Notes: generated from the letters alone by a model not told the origin. 64,000 nt of DNA from Mycolicibacterium goodii (GCF_022370755.2 NZ_CP092364.2:3038001-3102000), one strand, 5' to 3'. Shown: positions 17,948 to 26,498, numbered from the stretch's first letter. Translations and numbers: made by a program.

Positions 17948-18430
17948 GTGCTGGTGGCCGGCATCGGCAACATCTTCCTCGGCGACGACGGATTCGGCCC
18001 CGAGGTGATCCATCGCGTGCCGCCACGCTTGGCCGCGCCGGGTATCCGGCTGTGCGACTACGGGATTCGGGGCCTCCATCTGGCCTACGACCTGCTCGAC
18101 GGATGGGACCGCCTCGTGTTGGTCGACGCGTTGCCCTGCCGCGACCGACCCGGCACGCTGCACGTCTTCGAAGCCGATGGGGACACCTTGGCGGCAACGC
18201 CGGGTCTCGACGCCCACGCCATGGATCCGGCCGCGGTGTTCGCGACGCTGGGCGCACTCGGCGGCACCATGCCGTCAACGATCGTTGTCGGCTGCGAAGT
18301 CGGCCGTGTCGCCGAAGGTATCGGGTTGAGCGACGCTGTCGCGGCCGCGATCCCCGCCGCCGTCCGGGCCGTGACAGCGGCTGTCGGCACCGCAGGGGCA
18401 GGCGTGCGCACCCCGGCGAGGGAGGCCTGA
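17948..18430 (+). CDS. Hydrogenase maturation endopeptidase (HyaD/HybD family)
   Basis: A nickel-dependent aspartic-like protease that removes the C-terminal extension of HhyL after H576. It is 160 residues, typical for the family. The N-terminal motif is GIGNIFLGDDGFGPEV; family metal ligands sit in this Asp/Glu stretch and in the second Asp of LVLVDALP (about residue 59). A GTG at 17948 is the best start; the ribosome-site-like AGGGGGCGG is 15 bases away, a little far, so the exact start is uncertain. One base separates its stop from hypC. Confidence 0.9.
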   Translation: MLVAGIGNIFLGDDGFGPEVIHRVPPRLAAPGIRLCDYGIRGLHLAYDLLDGWDRLVLVDALPCRDRPGTLHVFEADGDTLAATPGLDAHAMDPAAVFATLGALGGTMPSTIVVGCEVGRVAEGIGLSDAVAAAIPAAVRAVTAAVGTAGAGVRTPAREA

Positions 18431-18431
18431 C

Positions 18432-18701
18432 ATGTGCCTGGGAATTCCCGGCCGGGTGGTGCGGATGCTCGAAGGCTACGGTGATCAACTGGCACTGGTC
18501 GACGTCGAGGGCGAGCACCGCAAGGTCAACATCGGCATGTTGCCGGACGAGACGTTCACCGCGGGTGACTGGGTCATCATCCACATGGGTTTCGTCGTGG
18601 AGAAGACCGACGCGGCGGGTGCAAGGGCGGCGCTGCAGGGCCTCGAATTGATGGGGCGCGGACGCGATGTGCCCGAGCAACACTTCGGGGACCTGCCGTG
18701 A
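18432..18701 (+). CDS. hypC: Hydrogenase assembly chaperone HypC (first copy)
   Basis: An 89-residue chaperone that carries the Fe(CN)2CO unit with HypD and docks on the large-subunit precursor. The essential N-terminal MC start is present (MCLGIPGRVV), so Cys2 becomes the active residue after Met removal. The small beta-barrel continues with ALVDVEGEHRKVNIGML and GDWVIIHMGFVVEKTD. One of two complete hypC genes here (the other is at 24602), and a third HypC-like domain is fused into the protein at 22091. Its stop overlaps the hypF start. Confidence 0.95.
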   Translation: MCLGIPGRVVRMLEGYGDQLALVDVEGEHRKVNIGMLPDETFTAGDWVIIHMGFVVEKTDAAGARAALQGLELMGRGRDVPEQHFGDLP

Positions 18702-21013
18702 CCGGGCGGCGGCGACTGCGGGTCGACGTGCACGGGGTCGTCCAAGGTGTAGGGTTCCGGCCATTCGTCTACACCACCGCAGCGGCCATGGGTCTGACCG
18801 GTCAGGTGCGCAACGACAGTTCCGGCGCGATCATCGAGGTCGAAGGTGACGACGCCGATCTCGAACGGTTCGTGCAAAGGCTGCGGGTCGCTCCTCCCCC
18901 GCTGGCGGTGATCGAGTCCATCGACGTGCGGCCCGTCGCGGTGACGGGTGGCACGGGTTTCCACATCGCCGGCACGTCGCACGGCGGTGGCGGCCGCACC
19001 CTGGCCTCACCGGACGTCGCGATGTGCGCGGAATGCGCAGCCGAACAACGCGATCCGACCGATCGCCGGTACCGGCACGCGTTCATCAACTGCACCAACT
19101 GCGGGCCGCGGTTCACGATCATCTCAAGCCTGCCCTACGACCGCGGTGCCACCACCATGGCCCGCTTCGCCATGTGCGCCGAGTGCGCGCGCGAGTACGG
19201 CGATCCCGTCGACCGGAGGTTCCACGCACAACCGGTGTGCTGTCCCGACTGTGGTCCCACGCTGCGGTTCCACACCGGCGGTGCGGGTCGCGAGCGCGGC
19301 GAGGCAGCGCTGCAGAGCGCACGAAAACTGTTGTCGGCAGGCGGCATTCTCGCTGTCAAGGGGATCGGTGGGTACCACCTCGCGTGCGATGCCACCAACC
19401 GCTCGGCAGTTGCAGAGCTGCGGCGGCGCAAGCGCCGTGGCGACAAACCGTTCGCCGTGATGGCACCGGACCTGGCGGCGGCGCGGACCATCGCCGAGGT
19501 CGACGATGTCTCCGCGCGGGTGCTGTGCGGACCGCAACGCCCGATCGTGCTCATGCCCCGGCGGGCCGCGCGCACCGGCGCGGGGGTGGTTGCCGGGGTT
19601 GCCCCGCACAACCCCGATCTGGGAGTGCTGATCGCCTACAGTCCGCTGCACACCCTGCTGTTCGGACTTCCCGGTGATCCCCCGGCACCGCACGTGCTCG
19701 TGATGACCTCGGCGAACCGCAGCGGCGAACCGATCTGCTTCGACGACGACGATGCGCTGGAACGTCTCACGCCGCTCACCGACGGATGGTTGACACATGA
19801 CCGCGAAATCCTGGTCCCGTGCGACGATTCGGTGGTCCGTGTCGTCGACGGTGACGAAATGGCCGTCCGCAGATCCCGCGGGTACGCTCCGCTGCCTGTG
19901 GCCCTTCCGGTTCCGGTCGCCCCGACACTGGCGGTGGGCGCCGACCTCAAGAACACTCTGGCCGTTGCCGATCACAAGTACGCCTGGCTCAGCGGATACA
20001 TCGGCGACATGGACAGTCTCGCCACCCTGGCGGCTTTCGAACGCGCGGCCGGCCACCTGCAGAAGCTCACCGGCACCACACCGCACACGATCGTCGCCGA
20101 CGCGCACCCGGGATACCGGTCGACCGCGTGGGCCTACCGCAACGCCGGTGACCGGCCCGTGCGCACCGTGCAGCACCACCACGCGCACATCGCCTCGGTC
20201 ATGGCCGAGCACGGTATGGAAGGCTCGCAGCGCGTGCTCGGATTCGCCTTCGACGGAACCGGTTTCGGCCCCGACGGCGCGGTGTGGGGCGGTGAAGTTC
20301 TGCTCGCCGACTACAAGGGATTCGAGCGGGTCGCCCACCTCCGCTACGTGCCGCTGGCCGGTGGAGACCTCAGCGTCCACCGGCCCTACCGGATGTCCCT
20401 GTCGCACCTGTGGGCGGCCGGATTGCCCTGGGAGGCCGACCTGCCGCCGGTACGGGCCTGCCCGGACGACGAACGCCGGGCACTTTCCGCTCAGCTAGCC
20501 ACCGGGACCGCCTGTGTGCCGACGTCGAGCATGGGCCGTCTGTTCGACGCGGTGTCGGCGCTGGTCGGCGTGCGACAGACGGTCGACTACGAGGCCCAGG
20601 CCGCCATCGAACTGGAGGGTTCGGCGCGCGGGTTCCCGGGGCCCGCGGACGCACACACCGGCGGATCCGCCTATTGCTTCGCACCGGACACCGATGGGGA
20701 GACGACGGTGTTCGATCCCCGGCCGGTACTCGCTGCGGTCATCGCCGATCTGCGCGCGGGGGCCGCACCCGCGGTCATCAGCGCGCGGTTCCACCTGGCC
20801 GTGGCCGCGTTGATCACCGACTTCGCGGTAGCGGAGCGAACCGCGGGGCAGCCGGTCGTGCTGGCGGGCGGCGTGTTCCAGAATGCGCTGCTGCTGGAGC
20901 TGACGCTGGGCCGCCTGCGGACACACGGCATTCGTGCCCTGTCTGCGCGCCGGGTACCGCCGAACGACGGTGGCATCGCACTGGGCCAACTGCTGGTGGG
21001 AAACGCGGGGTGA
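18698..21013 (+). CDS. hypF: Carbamoyltransferase HypF
   Basis: Makes the carbamoyl-adenylate used for the cyanide ligands of the [NiFe] site and transfers it to HypE. It is 771 residues with the full domain series. An acylphosphatase domain comes first (about 1-95; VVQGVGFRPFVYTTA). Two zinc-finger repeats follow (about 108-195; CAECAAEQRDP, NCTNCGPRF, CAECAREYGDP, CCPDCGPTL). Next are a YrdC-like domain (about 205-390; GILAVKGIGGYHLACDA) and a Kae1-like domain (about 410-765; QHHHAHIASVMAEHG, GGVFQNALLLE). The GTG at 18698 overlaps the hypC stop. No key motif is missing. Confidence 0.97.
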   Translation: MTGRRRLRVDVHGVVQGVGFRPFVYTTAAAMGLTGQVRNDSSGAIIEVEGDDADLERFVQRLRVAPPPLAVIESIDVRPVAVTGGTGFHIAGTSHGGGGRTLASPDVAMCAECAAEQRDPTDRRYRHAFINCTNCGPRFTIISSLPYDRGATTMARFAMCAECAREYGDPVDRRFHAQPVCCPDCGPTLRFHTGGAGRERGEAALQSARKLLSAGGILAVKGIGGYHLACDATNRSAVAELRRRKRRGDKPFAVMAPDLAAARTIAEVDDVSARVLCGPQRPIVLMPRRAARTGAGVVAGVAPHNPDLGVLIAYSPLHTLLFGLPGDPPAPHVLVMTSANRSGEPICFDDDDALERLTPLTDGWLTHDREILVPCDDSVVRVVDGDEMAVRRSRGYAPLPVALPVPVAPTLAVGADLKNTLAVADHKYAWLSGYIGDMDSLATLAAFERAAGHLQKLTGTTPHTIVADAHPGYRSTAWAYRNAGDRPVRTVQHHHAHIASVMAEHGMEGSQRVLGFAFDGTGFGPDGAVWGGEVLLADYKGFERVAHLRYVPLAGGDLSVHRPYRMSLSHLWAAGLPWEADLPPVRACPDDERRALSAQLATGTACVPTSSMGRLFDAVSALVGVRQTVDYEAQAAIELEGSARGFPGPADAHTGGSAYCFAPDTDGETTVFDPRPVLAAVIADLRAGAAPAVISARFHLAVAALITDFAVAERTAGQPVVLAGGVFQNALLLELTLGRLRTHGIRALSARRVPPNDGGIALGQLLVGNAG

Positions 21014-21017
21014 GGCG

Positions 21018-22094
21018 ATGTCCATCCAACCACCGCAACGACTACCCGCGGGATACCGGCTGTTCACGCGATACGCGTTCCCGCCCAACGAGCTCGGATA
21101 CTGCGGACCTGCAGGGTTCGGCGACCGCGACCCGCTCGACCTGGCCGGCCACGCACCGGAGTTCGACGGGGCCTGGCCGTACCTGCGGGCGATCGCCCGT
21201 GCCGTTGGCTCCCAGCCACTGGCCGGAGACGTCGTCGGTACGTACTGGCTCGGCGGGTCCCTGTTGGAGCGGGTCGACCCGGCGGTTCTGCTGTCCGATC
21301 TGCGCACCGCGTTCACCGGTCAGGTCAGCGGGTTGCTCGATGACGTCCCCGTGTCGAAAGCTGTCCTCGCACATCACAGTTTCCACGTGCTCGTGGTCTA
21401 CCCGTGGATCCGGTTCCTCGACCGCAGCCCCGACACCGCACTGCACGTGCTGCAGAACTGCAGGATCCGCTGGGGCACGGTTCTGGCCGTCGAACGCGAA
21501 CACGTCCAGATCGAATGCCGGCCGCTGGTCCTGCGCGATGGGTGTATCGAACTCGGCCGCGCGACGACCGGATACGCACGCTGGAGTCGCGACGGCGCGT
21601 CGCTCATCGCTGCCCCGCAGCCCGGCGACATCGTCTCGGCACATTGGGACTGGGTGTGCGACACCCTGTCGGCCAACCAGGTCACGGCATTGACCGACGC
21701 GACCCTGACCACACTCGGCCTCGTCAACGCCTTACGAGAGGTGAAGGAGAATCTCATGAACAGCGGCCATCTGTCCGAAGAACCACAGGAAGAGCGCGGC
21801 GCACCGGGATCGCGTGACACCGGTTCGGATCAACCGTCCGGCGGGCCCGCCGACCGGCCGTCGGGCACCTACGCGGGCGACGAGACGGTTCCGGCCCACG
21901 GCGGCGCGAAGGACAGTGTGAAAACCGAGCAGGCACCCGCCGACGCCGAACCCGCCGTGCCGCCCTATGCAGACCGCCAGACCAGCGCGAAGTCCGAAGG
22001 CGATCAGACCGAAGGCCAGGGGGCGCGCACCGGCGGCGCCGTGAAACCCACGCCGACCTCTGGGGCGCATCGAGCGAACGAGCCGAATCCATGA
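21018..22094 (+). CDS. Hydrogenase-locus protein (DUF6390-like) with long disordered tail
   Basis: 358 residues from the ATG at 21018, four bases after hypF (GAGG just upstream). Residues 1-245 form a folded domain with conserved-looking blocks (RYAFPPNELGYCGP, VGTYWLGGSLLERVDP, HSFHVLVVYPWIRFL), which I associate with DUF6390 of hydrogenase loci. Its role is unknown. Residues 247-358 are very different: hydrophilic, rich in Gly, Pro, Glu, Asp and Thr, and surely disordered. The switch coincides with an in-frame ATG at 21756 preceded by an excellent ribosome site (GGTGAAGGAGA), so the tail may also be made separately. Its stop overlaps the next start. Confidence 0.8.
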   Translation: MSIQPPQRLPAGYRLFTRYAFPPNELGYCGPAGFGDRDPLDLAGHAPEFDGAWPYLRAIARAVGSQPLAGDVVGTYWLGGSLLERVDPAVLLSDLRTAFTGQVSGLLDDVPVSKAVLAHHSFHVLVVYPWIRFLDRSPDTALHVLQNCRIRWGTVLAVEREHVQIECRPLVLRDGCIELGRATTGYARWSRDGASLIAAPQPGDIVSAHWDWVCDTLSANQVTALTDATLTTLGLVNALREVKENLMNSGHLSEEPQEERGAPGSRDTGSDQPSGGPADRPSGTYAGDETVPAHGGAKDSVKTEQAPADAEPAVPPYADRQTSAKSEGDQTEGQGARTGGAVKPTPTSGAHRANEPNP

Positions 22095-22831
22095 CCACCA
22101 TCCCGGCACCGACCTTCGTCGGCGGCGACCTGTCGGCCGATCTGGCGGCCGCAGCGTTGGATGTCGCCCGCCGATTCCACGACGGCGCGACGCTGTGGGT
22201 CATGGCGCCGCAGTGGGAGCCACACGCACACCATGTCGCGGTGGAATTCGTGCACCCCGTGATCGTGGGCAAACGGGCGCTTCCGTCGGTGGCGCTGGTC
22301 GAATCCGATCCGGTCGCGCAGGCGCGTGTCGCGAGCCAACCCGGCGATCTGCTGTTGGCCGTTGCGGCGGCCGACGACACGGCCGTGGTCGACGCCATGC
22401 GCCGCGCCCCCGCCTGGGGCGTCACCACATTGTGGATCGGGTCCGGGGCCCGGCCGCCCGCCGGTGCCGCACACCACATCCTGTGGGTGGACTCCGACGA
22501 TCCGATGGTGCCTGCCACCGGTCGGTTCGTGTTGATGTACCACCTGCTGTGGGAACTCACGCATGTCTGTTTCGAGCATCCCGGGTTGCTGAAGAACCCG
22601 GCGGACGACGGGCAGACCTGCATCACGTGCAGTGACGAGGCACGCCTCGCCGAAGTGGTTCTGCCGCCGGCGGGTTCGAGCGGTCAGGCCCTGGTCCGCA
22701 CCGCCCGCGGTGAGGAATGGGTCGACACCGCGATGCTGGCAGCCCTGGAAGTCAACGATCTGGTGCTCGTGCACGGCGGCGTGGCCATCACCTCGGTGGC
22801 CACCTCTGAAACTGATGAGGTGAACCGATGA
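22091..22831 (+). CDS. SIS-like domain fused to a HypC-like domain
   Basis: 246 residues in two parts. Residues 1-165 look like a sugar-isomerase (SIS) type fold (GATLWVMAPQWEPHAHHVAV, GDLLLAVAAADDTAVVDAMR) related to the protein encoded next. Residues about 170-240 form a HypC/HupF-like barrel with an internal active-Cys motif (CITCSDEARLAEVV) and DLVLVHGGVAI. The HypC Cys is here not N-terminal but is preceded by TCI. It probably acts in Fe-ligand delivery for the hydrogenase; the SIS part may bind a phosphosugar or nucleotide (inference). It is flanked by ATGA overlaps on both sides. Confidence 0.8.
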   Translation: MTTIPAPTFVGGDLSADLAAAALDVARRFHDGATLWVMAPQWEPHAHHVAVEFVHPVIVGKRALPSVALVESDPVAQARVASQPGDLLLAVAAADDTAVVDAMRRAPAWGVTTLWIGSGARPPAGAAHHILWVDSDDPMVPATGRFVLMYHLLWELTHVCFEHPGLLKNPADDGQTCITCSDEARLAEVVLPPAGSSGQALVRTARGEEWVDTAMLAALEVNDLVLVHGGVAITSVATSETDEVNR

Positions 22832-23502
22832 CCACCAACGGCCCGGACAGCACGGGCTTTTTGTACCCGTTCATCGAGTCCGAAGAGACCGACGTCCGGG
22901 TACTGCTCGACGATCTCGCCGCCTCGGCGCGCAGCAAGGCCGCCGAAAGTGCACGCCTGCAACAGGACTCACTGCGCGAGTACGAGGCGGCGTTGCACGC
23001 GGCGGGCACCGCGATGGCGCAGCGGTTCCTGCGCGGCGGCCGGTTGTACACCCTGGGCAACGGCGGCAGTTCGACCGATGCCGCGACGCTCGCGTCGTTG
23101 TTCAGCAGGCCTGCACGGGGACGGCCCGTCGCGGCCTGGTCCCTGGCCGCCGACGAAGCCGTGGTGACCGCACTGGGTAACGACGTGGGCTTCGAGCTGA
23201 TCTTCAAGCGGCAGATCATCGCCCACGCCCGCGACCGTGACATGGCCGTCGCGCTGTCGACCTCGGGCAACTCCGAGGACCTGATGACCGCGATCGGCGA
23301 AGCAAAACGCCGCGGCCTGCTGACGATCGGGTTCGCCGGACACGACGGCGGACGCATGGCGATGTCCGAGGACCTGGATTTCTGCTTCACGGTGCACAGC
23401 CAGAGCATTCACCGCATCCAGGAGTCACACGCCATGCTCGGCTACCGGTTATGGGGCGTCGCACAGGAGTACATGTCGCAGCACCGGATGGCCGCATCAT
23501 GA
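22828..23502 (+). CDS. SIS-domain protein (GmhA/phosphoheptose-isomerase-like) of the hydrogenase locus
   Basis: A 224-residue SIS-domain protein. The sugar-phosphate-binding loop is GNGGSSTDAATLASLFSR, and a second SIS motif is ALSTSGNSEDLMTAIGEAK, both close to GmhA phosphoheptose isomerases. The N-terminal helix (about 25-55) is the usual GmhA dimer helix. Mycobacteria lack LPS heptose, and the gene sits inside a hydrogenase operon, so a role in assembly or in making the CO/CN ligands is more likely than sugar isomerisation (inference). It starts in an ATGA overlap with the SIS-HypC fusion and ends in one with hypE. Confidence 0.85.
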   Translation: MTTNGPDSTGFLYPFIESEETDVRVLLDDLAASARSKAAESARLQQDSLREYEAALHAAGTAMAQRFLRGGRLYTLGNGGSSTDAATLASLFSRPARGRPVAAWSLAADEAVVTALGNDVGFELIFKRQIIAHARDRDMAVALSTSGNSEDLMTAIGEAKRRGLLTIGFAGHDGGRMAMSEDLDFCFTVHSQSIHRIQESHAMLGYRLWGVAQEYMSQHRMAAS

Positions 23503-24581
23503 GAACCGCTCAGCATGAGGATCAGGTGCTCGAACGCATCGACCGGTTCCGGCAGCGGCGGCCACGGCTGCTCGATGATGTGGTGACCCTGGCGCACGGT
23601 GCAGGCGGCAAATCGTCTGCCGCACTGGTCGATGCGGTGTTCCTGGAGGCGTTCCGCAACCCCGAGCTGGAGCAACTCGGTGACGCTGCGGTCGTACGGA
23701 CCCCGTCGGGCGATATGCTCGCCTTCTCCACCGATTCGTATGTCGTTGCGCCTCATCGGTTCCCGGGCGGCTCGATCGGACACGTGGCGGTGCACGGGAC
23801 CATCAACGATCTCGCGGTGTCCGGTGCACGGCCGCAGTGGCTGTCGGCGGGGTTCGTGATCGAGGAAGGTTTCCCGATCGCGGAACTGCGCGAGATCGTC
23901 GCCGACATGAGCGAAGCCGCCACGCGGGCAGGAGTGCGCATCGTCACCGGCGACACCAAGGTGGTCGGTAAAGGCGCGGCTGACGGCCTCTACATCTGCA
24001 CGGCGGGGGTCGGCGTGGTGCCCGCGGGCCGCCGGCTGTCGCGTGCCGACGTGCGTCCCGGCGATCAGGTGGTGTTGTCCGGAACGATCGGCGAGCACGG
24101 CATGGCCGTCATGCTGGCCCGCGGCGACCTCGCGATCGATGCCGACATCGAATCCGACACTGCCCCGGTACACGACCTGGTCGAGATCCTGCTCGCCGCC
24201 GCGCCGTCCACCCGGTGGATGCGCGACGCCACGCGCGGCGGCGTCGGCACCGTGTGCAACGAACTCGCCAAAGACGCGCCGTTCGCGGTGATCCTCGACG
24301 AGGACCGGCTTCCCATCACACCGCAGGTGCTCGGTGCGTGCGACATGCTGGGCATCGACCCGCTCTACGTCGCCAACGAGGGCAAATTCGTGGCCGTCGT
24401 CCCGCACGCCGAGGCCGATGCCGCCGTCACGGTGCTGCGCACGCATCCGCAGGGCGCCGACGCGGCGATCGTCGGCGAGATCACGCCGGAACCGCCCGGC
24501 ATCGTCGCGTTGCGAACGTCGTTCGGAGGCAGCCGGATCGTCGACATGCTCGTCGGTGATCCGCTGCCCCGAATCTGCTGA
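23499..24581 (+). CDS. hypE: Carbamoyl-dehydratase HypE
   Basis: Dehydrates the carbamoyl group on its own C-terminal Cys to a thiocyanate that becomes the CN ligand of the active site. 360 residues from the ATG at 23499. It belongs to the PurM/ThiL/SelD ATP-binding fold: an N-terminal Gly-rich loop (LAHGAGGKSSAALV), GDAAVV and DSYVVAPHRFPGG. The C-terminus ends PLPRIC, the canonical carbamoylated tail. The frame extends upstream into the SIS gene, but the ATGA overlap marks the start. Confidence 0.96.
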   Translation: MRTAQHEDQVLERIDRFRQRRPRLLDDVVTLAHGAGGKSSAALVDAVFLEAFRNPELEQLGDAAVVRTPSGDMLAFSTDSYVVAPHRFPGGSIGHVAVHGTINDLAVSGARPQWLSAGFVIEEGFPIAELREIVADMSEAATRAGVRIVTGDTKVVGKGAADGLYICTAGVGVVPAGRRLSRADVRPGDQVVLSGTIGEHGMAVMLARGDLAIDADIESDTAPVHDLVEILLAAAPSTRWMRDATRGGVGTVCNELAKDAPFAVILDEDRLPITPQVLGACDMLGIDPLYVANEGKFVAVVPHAEADAAVTVLRTHPQGADAAIVGEITPEPPGIVALRTSFGGSRIVDMLVGDPLPRIC

Positions 24582-24601
24582 CCGGTCGAAAAGGAGTGGA
24601 C

Positions 24602-24886
24602 ATGTGTCTCGGCATCCCCGGCCAGGTGGTCGACATCGTCGACACCGAGGCCCATCTCGCCAAGGTCGACGTCAACGGGGTACGCCGCGTGATCAGCGTG
24701 CGCCTGCTCGCGGGCGACGCTGGACACGACAATCTGCAGATCGGTGACTGGGTGCTGGTGCACGTCGGCTTCGCGATGGCCAAGATCGACGAGCACGAAG
24801 CCCAGCTCACGCTCGATCAGGTGCAGAAAATGGGCACCGACTACGCCAACGAGATCGACGCGTTCACATCGTCGGAAATCGCCTGA
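24602..24886 (+). CDS. hypC: Hydrogenase assembly chaperone HypC (second copy)
   Basis: A 94-residue HypC/HupF protein. I place the start at the ATG at 24602, so that the active Cys is residue 2 (MCLGIPGQVV), not at the upstream in-frame GTG 24596; AAGGAG lies seven bases before this ATG. The barrel and C-terminal helix are intact (GDWVLVHVGFAMAKIDEHEA). It is clearly diverged from the first HypC (18432). Its position between hypE and hypD suggests this is the partner of the HypCD complex, leaving the first copy or the fused domain for another step. Confidence 0.94.
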   Translation: MCLGIPGQVVDIVDTEAHLAKVDVNGVRRVISVRLLAGDAGHDNLQIGDWVLVHVGFAMAKIDEHEAQLTLDQVQKMGTDYANEIDAFTSSEIA

Positions 24887-24907
24887 GGTTCAAGAAGAAG
24901 GTGCCGC

Positions 24908-26032
24908 ATGAAATTCGTCGACGAATTCCGCGATCCGGCCGCCGCGCGGGCCCTGGTCCGGTCGATCACCGACCTGGCGGCAGGTGACGAGTTCAAGTTC
25001 ATGGAGGTGTGCGGCGGCCATACCCACACCATCTACCGGCACGGCATCGAACACCTGCTGCCCGAGTCGATCGAACTCGTCCACGGGCCGGGGTGCCCGG
25101 TCTGTGTGATCCCGATGGGCCGCGTGGACGACGCGATGTGGCTCGCCGAACAACCGGATGTCATCTTCACGACCTTCGGTGACATGATGCGCGTCCCCGG
25201 TTCGTCCGGAAATCTCATCGAAGCCAAGGCGCGTGGAGCCGACGTGCGGTTCGTGTACTCACCGCTCGACGCGCTGAAGATCGCCCGCGACAACCCGGAC
25301 CGCCACGTCGTGTTCTTCGCCGTCGGCTTCGAGACCACCGCACCCTCGACGGCGGTCACCCTGGTGCGGGCCCGCACGCTCGGTGTGCACAACTTCAGCG
25401 TGTTCTGCAACCACGTCACGATCGTCCCGCCCATCAAGGCCATCCTGGAGTCCCCCGATCTGCGGCTGTCGGGGTTCCTGGGGCCTGGCCACGTTTCGAC
25501 CGTGGTGGGCCTGCGCCCATATCGATTCGTGCCAGGCGTCTACGGGAAACCCATCGTGGTCGCGGGATTCGAACCGCTGGACATCCTCGCTTCGGTGCAC
25601 ATGCTGTTACAGCAGATCCGCGATGGCCGCTGTGAGGTCGAGAACCAGTACACCCGCGTGGTGCGCCCCGAAGGCAACGTGGCGGCGCTGCAGCTGATGG
25701 CCGAGACCTTCGAACTGCGTCCGCATTTCGAATGGCGCGGATTGGGTTTCATCTCACAGAGTGCGCTGAAGATCCACCCCGATTACGCCGAGTACGACGC
25801 CGAGTTGCTATTCGACATGCCCGGTGTCCGCGTCGCCGATCCCAAGGCGTGTCAGTGCGGCGAGGTGCTCAAAGGGGTCATCAAACCATGGGAGTGCAAG
25901 GTGTTCGGCACCGCATGCACGCCGGAGACACCGATCGGCACGTGCATGGTGTCACCCGAGGGTGCCTGCGCGGCGTACTACAACTTCGGCAGGCTTCATC
26001 GCGATACCGCCAAGCTGTTGCTGCGGCGCTGA
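24908..26032 (+). CDS. hypD: Hydrogenase maturation scaffold HypD
   Basis: The iron-sulfur scaffold on which Fe(CN)2CO is assembled with HypC and HypE. 374 residues, normal length. The conserved motifs are CGGHTHTIYRHGIEHLLP, HGPGCPVCVIPMGRVD and FETTAPSTAVT. The C-terminal 4Fe-4S region reads CQCGEVLKG, PWECKVFGTACTPE, PIGTCMVSPEGAC. Preceded by an AAGAAGG-like ribosome site 7 bases from the ATG. Last gene of the hydrogenase run, ending 13 bases before a convergent small membrane-protein gene. Confidence 0.97.
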   Translation: MKFVDEFRDPAAARALVRSITDLAAGDEFKFMEVCGGHTHTIYRHGIEHLLPESIELVHGPGCPVCVIPMGRVDDAMWLAEQPDVIFTTFGDMMRVPGSSGNLIEAKARGADVRFVYSPLDALKIARDNPDRHVVFFAVGFETTAPSTAVTLVRARTLGVHNFSVFCNHVTIVPPIKAILESPDLRLSGFLGPGHVSTVVGLRPYRFVPGVYGKPIVVAGFEPLDILASVHMLLQQIRDGRCEVENQYTRVVRPEGNVAALQLMAETFELRPHFEWRGLGFISQSALKIHPDYAEYDAELLFDMPGVRVADPKACQCGEVLKGVIKPWECKVFGTACTPETPIGTCMVSPEGACAAYYNFGRLHRDTAKLLLRR

Positions 26033-26045
26033 GGACGGGTTCAGC

Positions 26046-26249
26046 TCATTCGCGCCACCGCGGGAAACGGTCGTAGTCCCGCAGCGTCATGACGAACCCG
26101 ACCACACCGACGGCTATGGCCAGGAAGTATCCGACAATCATCTGCCATCCGGTGAAGACCGACGCGGTCAGCCAACACAACAGGACGGCAACAACCACCA
26201 GCAGCACACCGTAGAGCGGTGTCCGTTGGGGATGATCACCCAACCCCAT
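26046..26249 (-). CDS. Small two-helix membrane protein
   Basis: 67 residues: short polar N-terminus, two membrane helices (LYGVLLVVVAVLLCWLTASV and MIVGYFLAIAVGVVGFVMTL) and a basic/acidic tail (RDYDRFPRWRE). ATG at 26249. No family assigned. It is convergent with hypD and lies 45 bases downstream of the DUF3046 gene on the same strand, so it could be the end of a small operon. Membership in the hydrogenase system is unlikely, because it is on the opposite strand. Confidence 0.7.
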   Translation of the reverse strand: MGLGDHPQRTPLYGVLLVVVAVLLCWLTASVFTGWQMIVGYFLAIAVGVVGFVMTLRDYDRFPRWRE

Positions 26250-26294
26250 GCGTCAGAGTCTACGCTGCGACGACGCCGGGAGAACCGCCTCTGA

Positions 26295-26489
26295 TCACCA
26301 CTGATCGCGCGGCACGTCGAAATCAGCGCACAACGCCCGCCACACCCGGCGGGGCTCCACACCGTCCTCGATGGCCTCGGCGGCCGTGCGTCCGCCGAGG
26401 TCGCTCAGCACGTGGTCGACCAACAGCGAACGCCCGCGCATGGACCCGAACTGGCCGTCCACGAGCTCATGGAATTCCGTCAACCGCAC
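26295..26489 (-). CDS. DUF3046 protein
   Basis: A 64-residue protein starting with GTG at 26489 (RLTEFHELVDGQFGSMRGRS). The pattern of a short helical N-terminus, an Ala-rich middle and a C-terminal RRVWRALCADFDVP is that of DUF3046, represented in M. tuberculosis by Rv2738c downstream of recX. Unknown function. It lies nine bases downstream of the glycosyltransferase stop and is probably co-transcribed with it. Confidence 0.85.
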   Translation of the reverse strand: MRLTEFHELVDGQFGSMRGRSLLVDHVLSDLGGRTAAEAIEDGVEPRRVWRALCADFDVPRDQW

Positions 26490-26498
26490 GGTGCCAAC

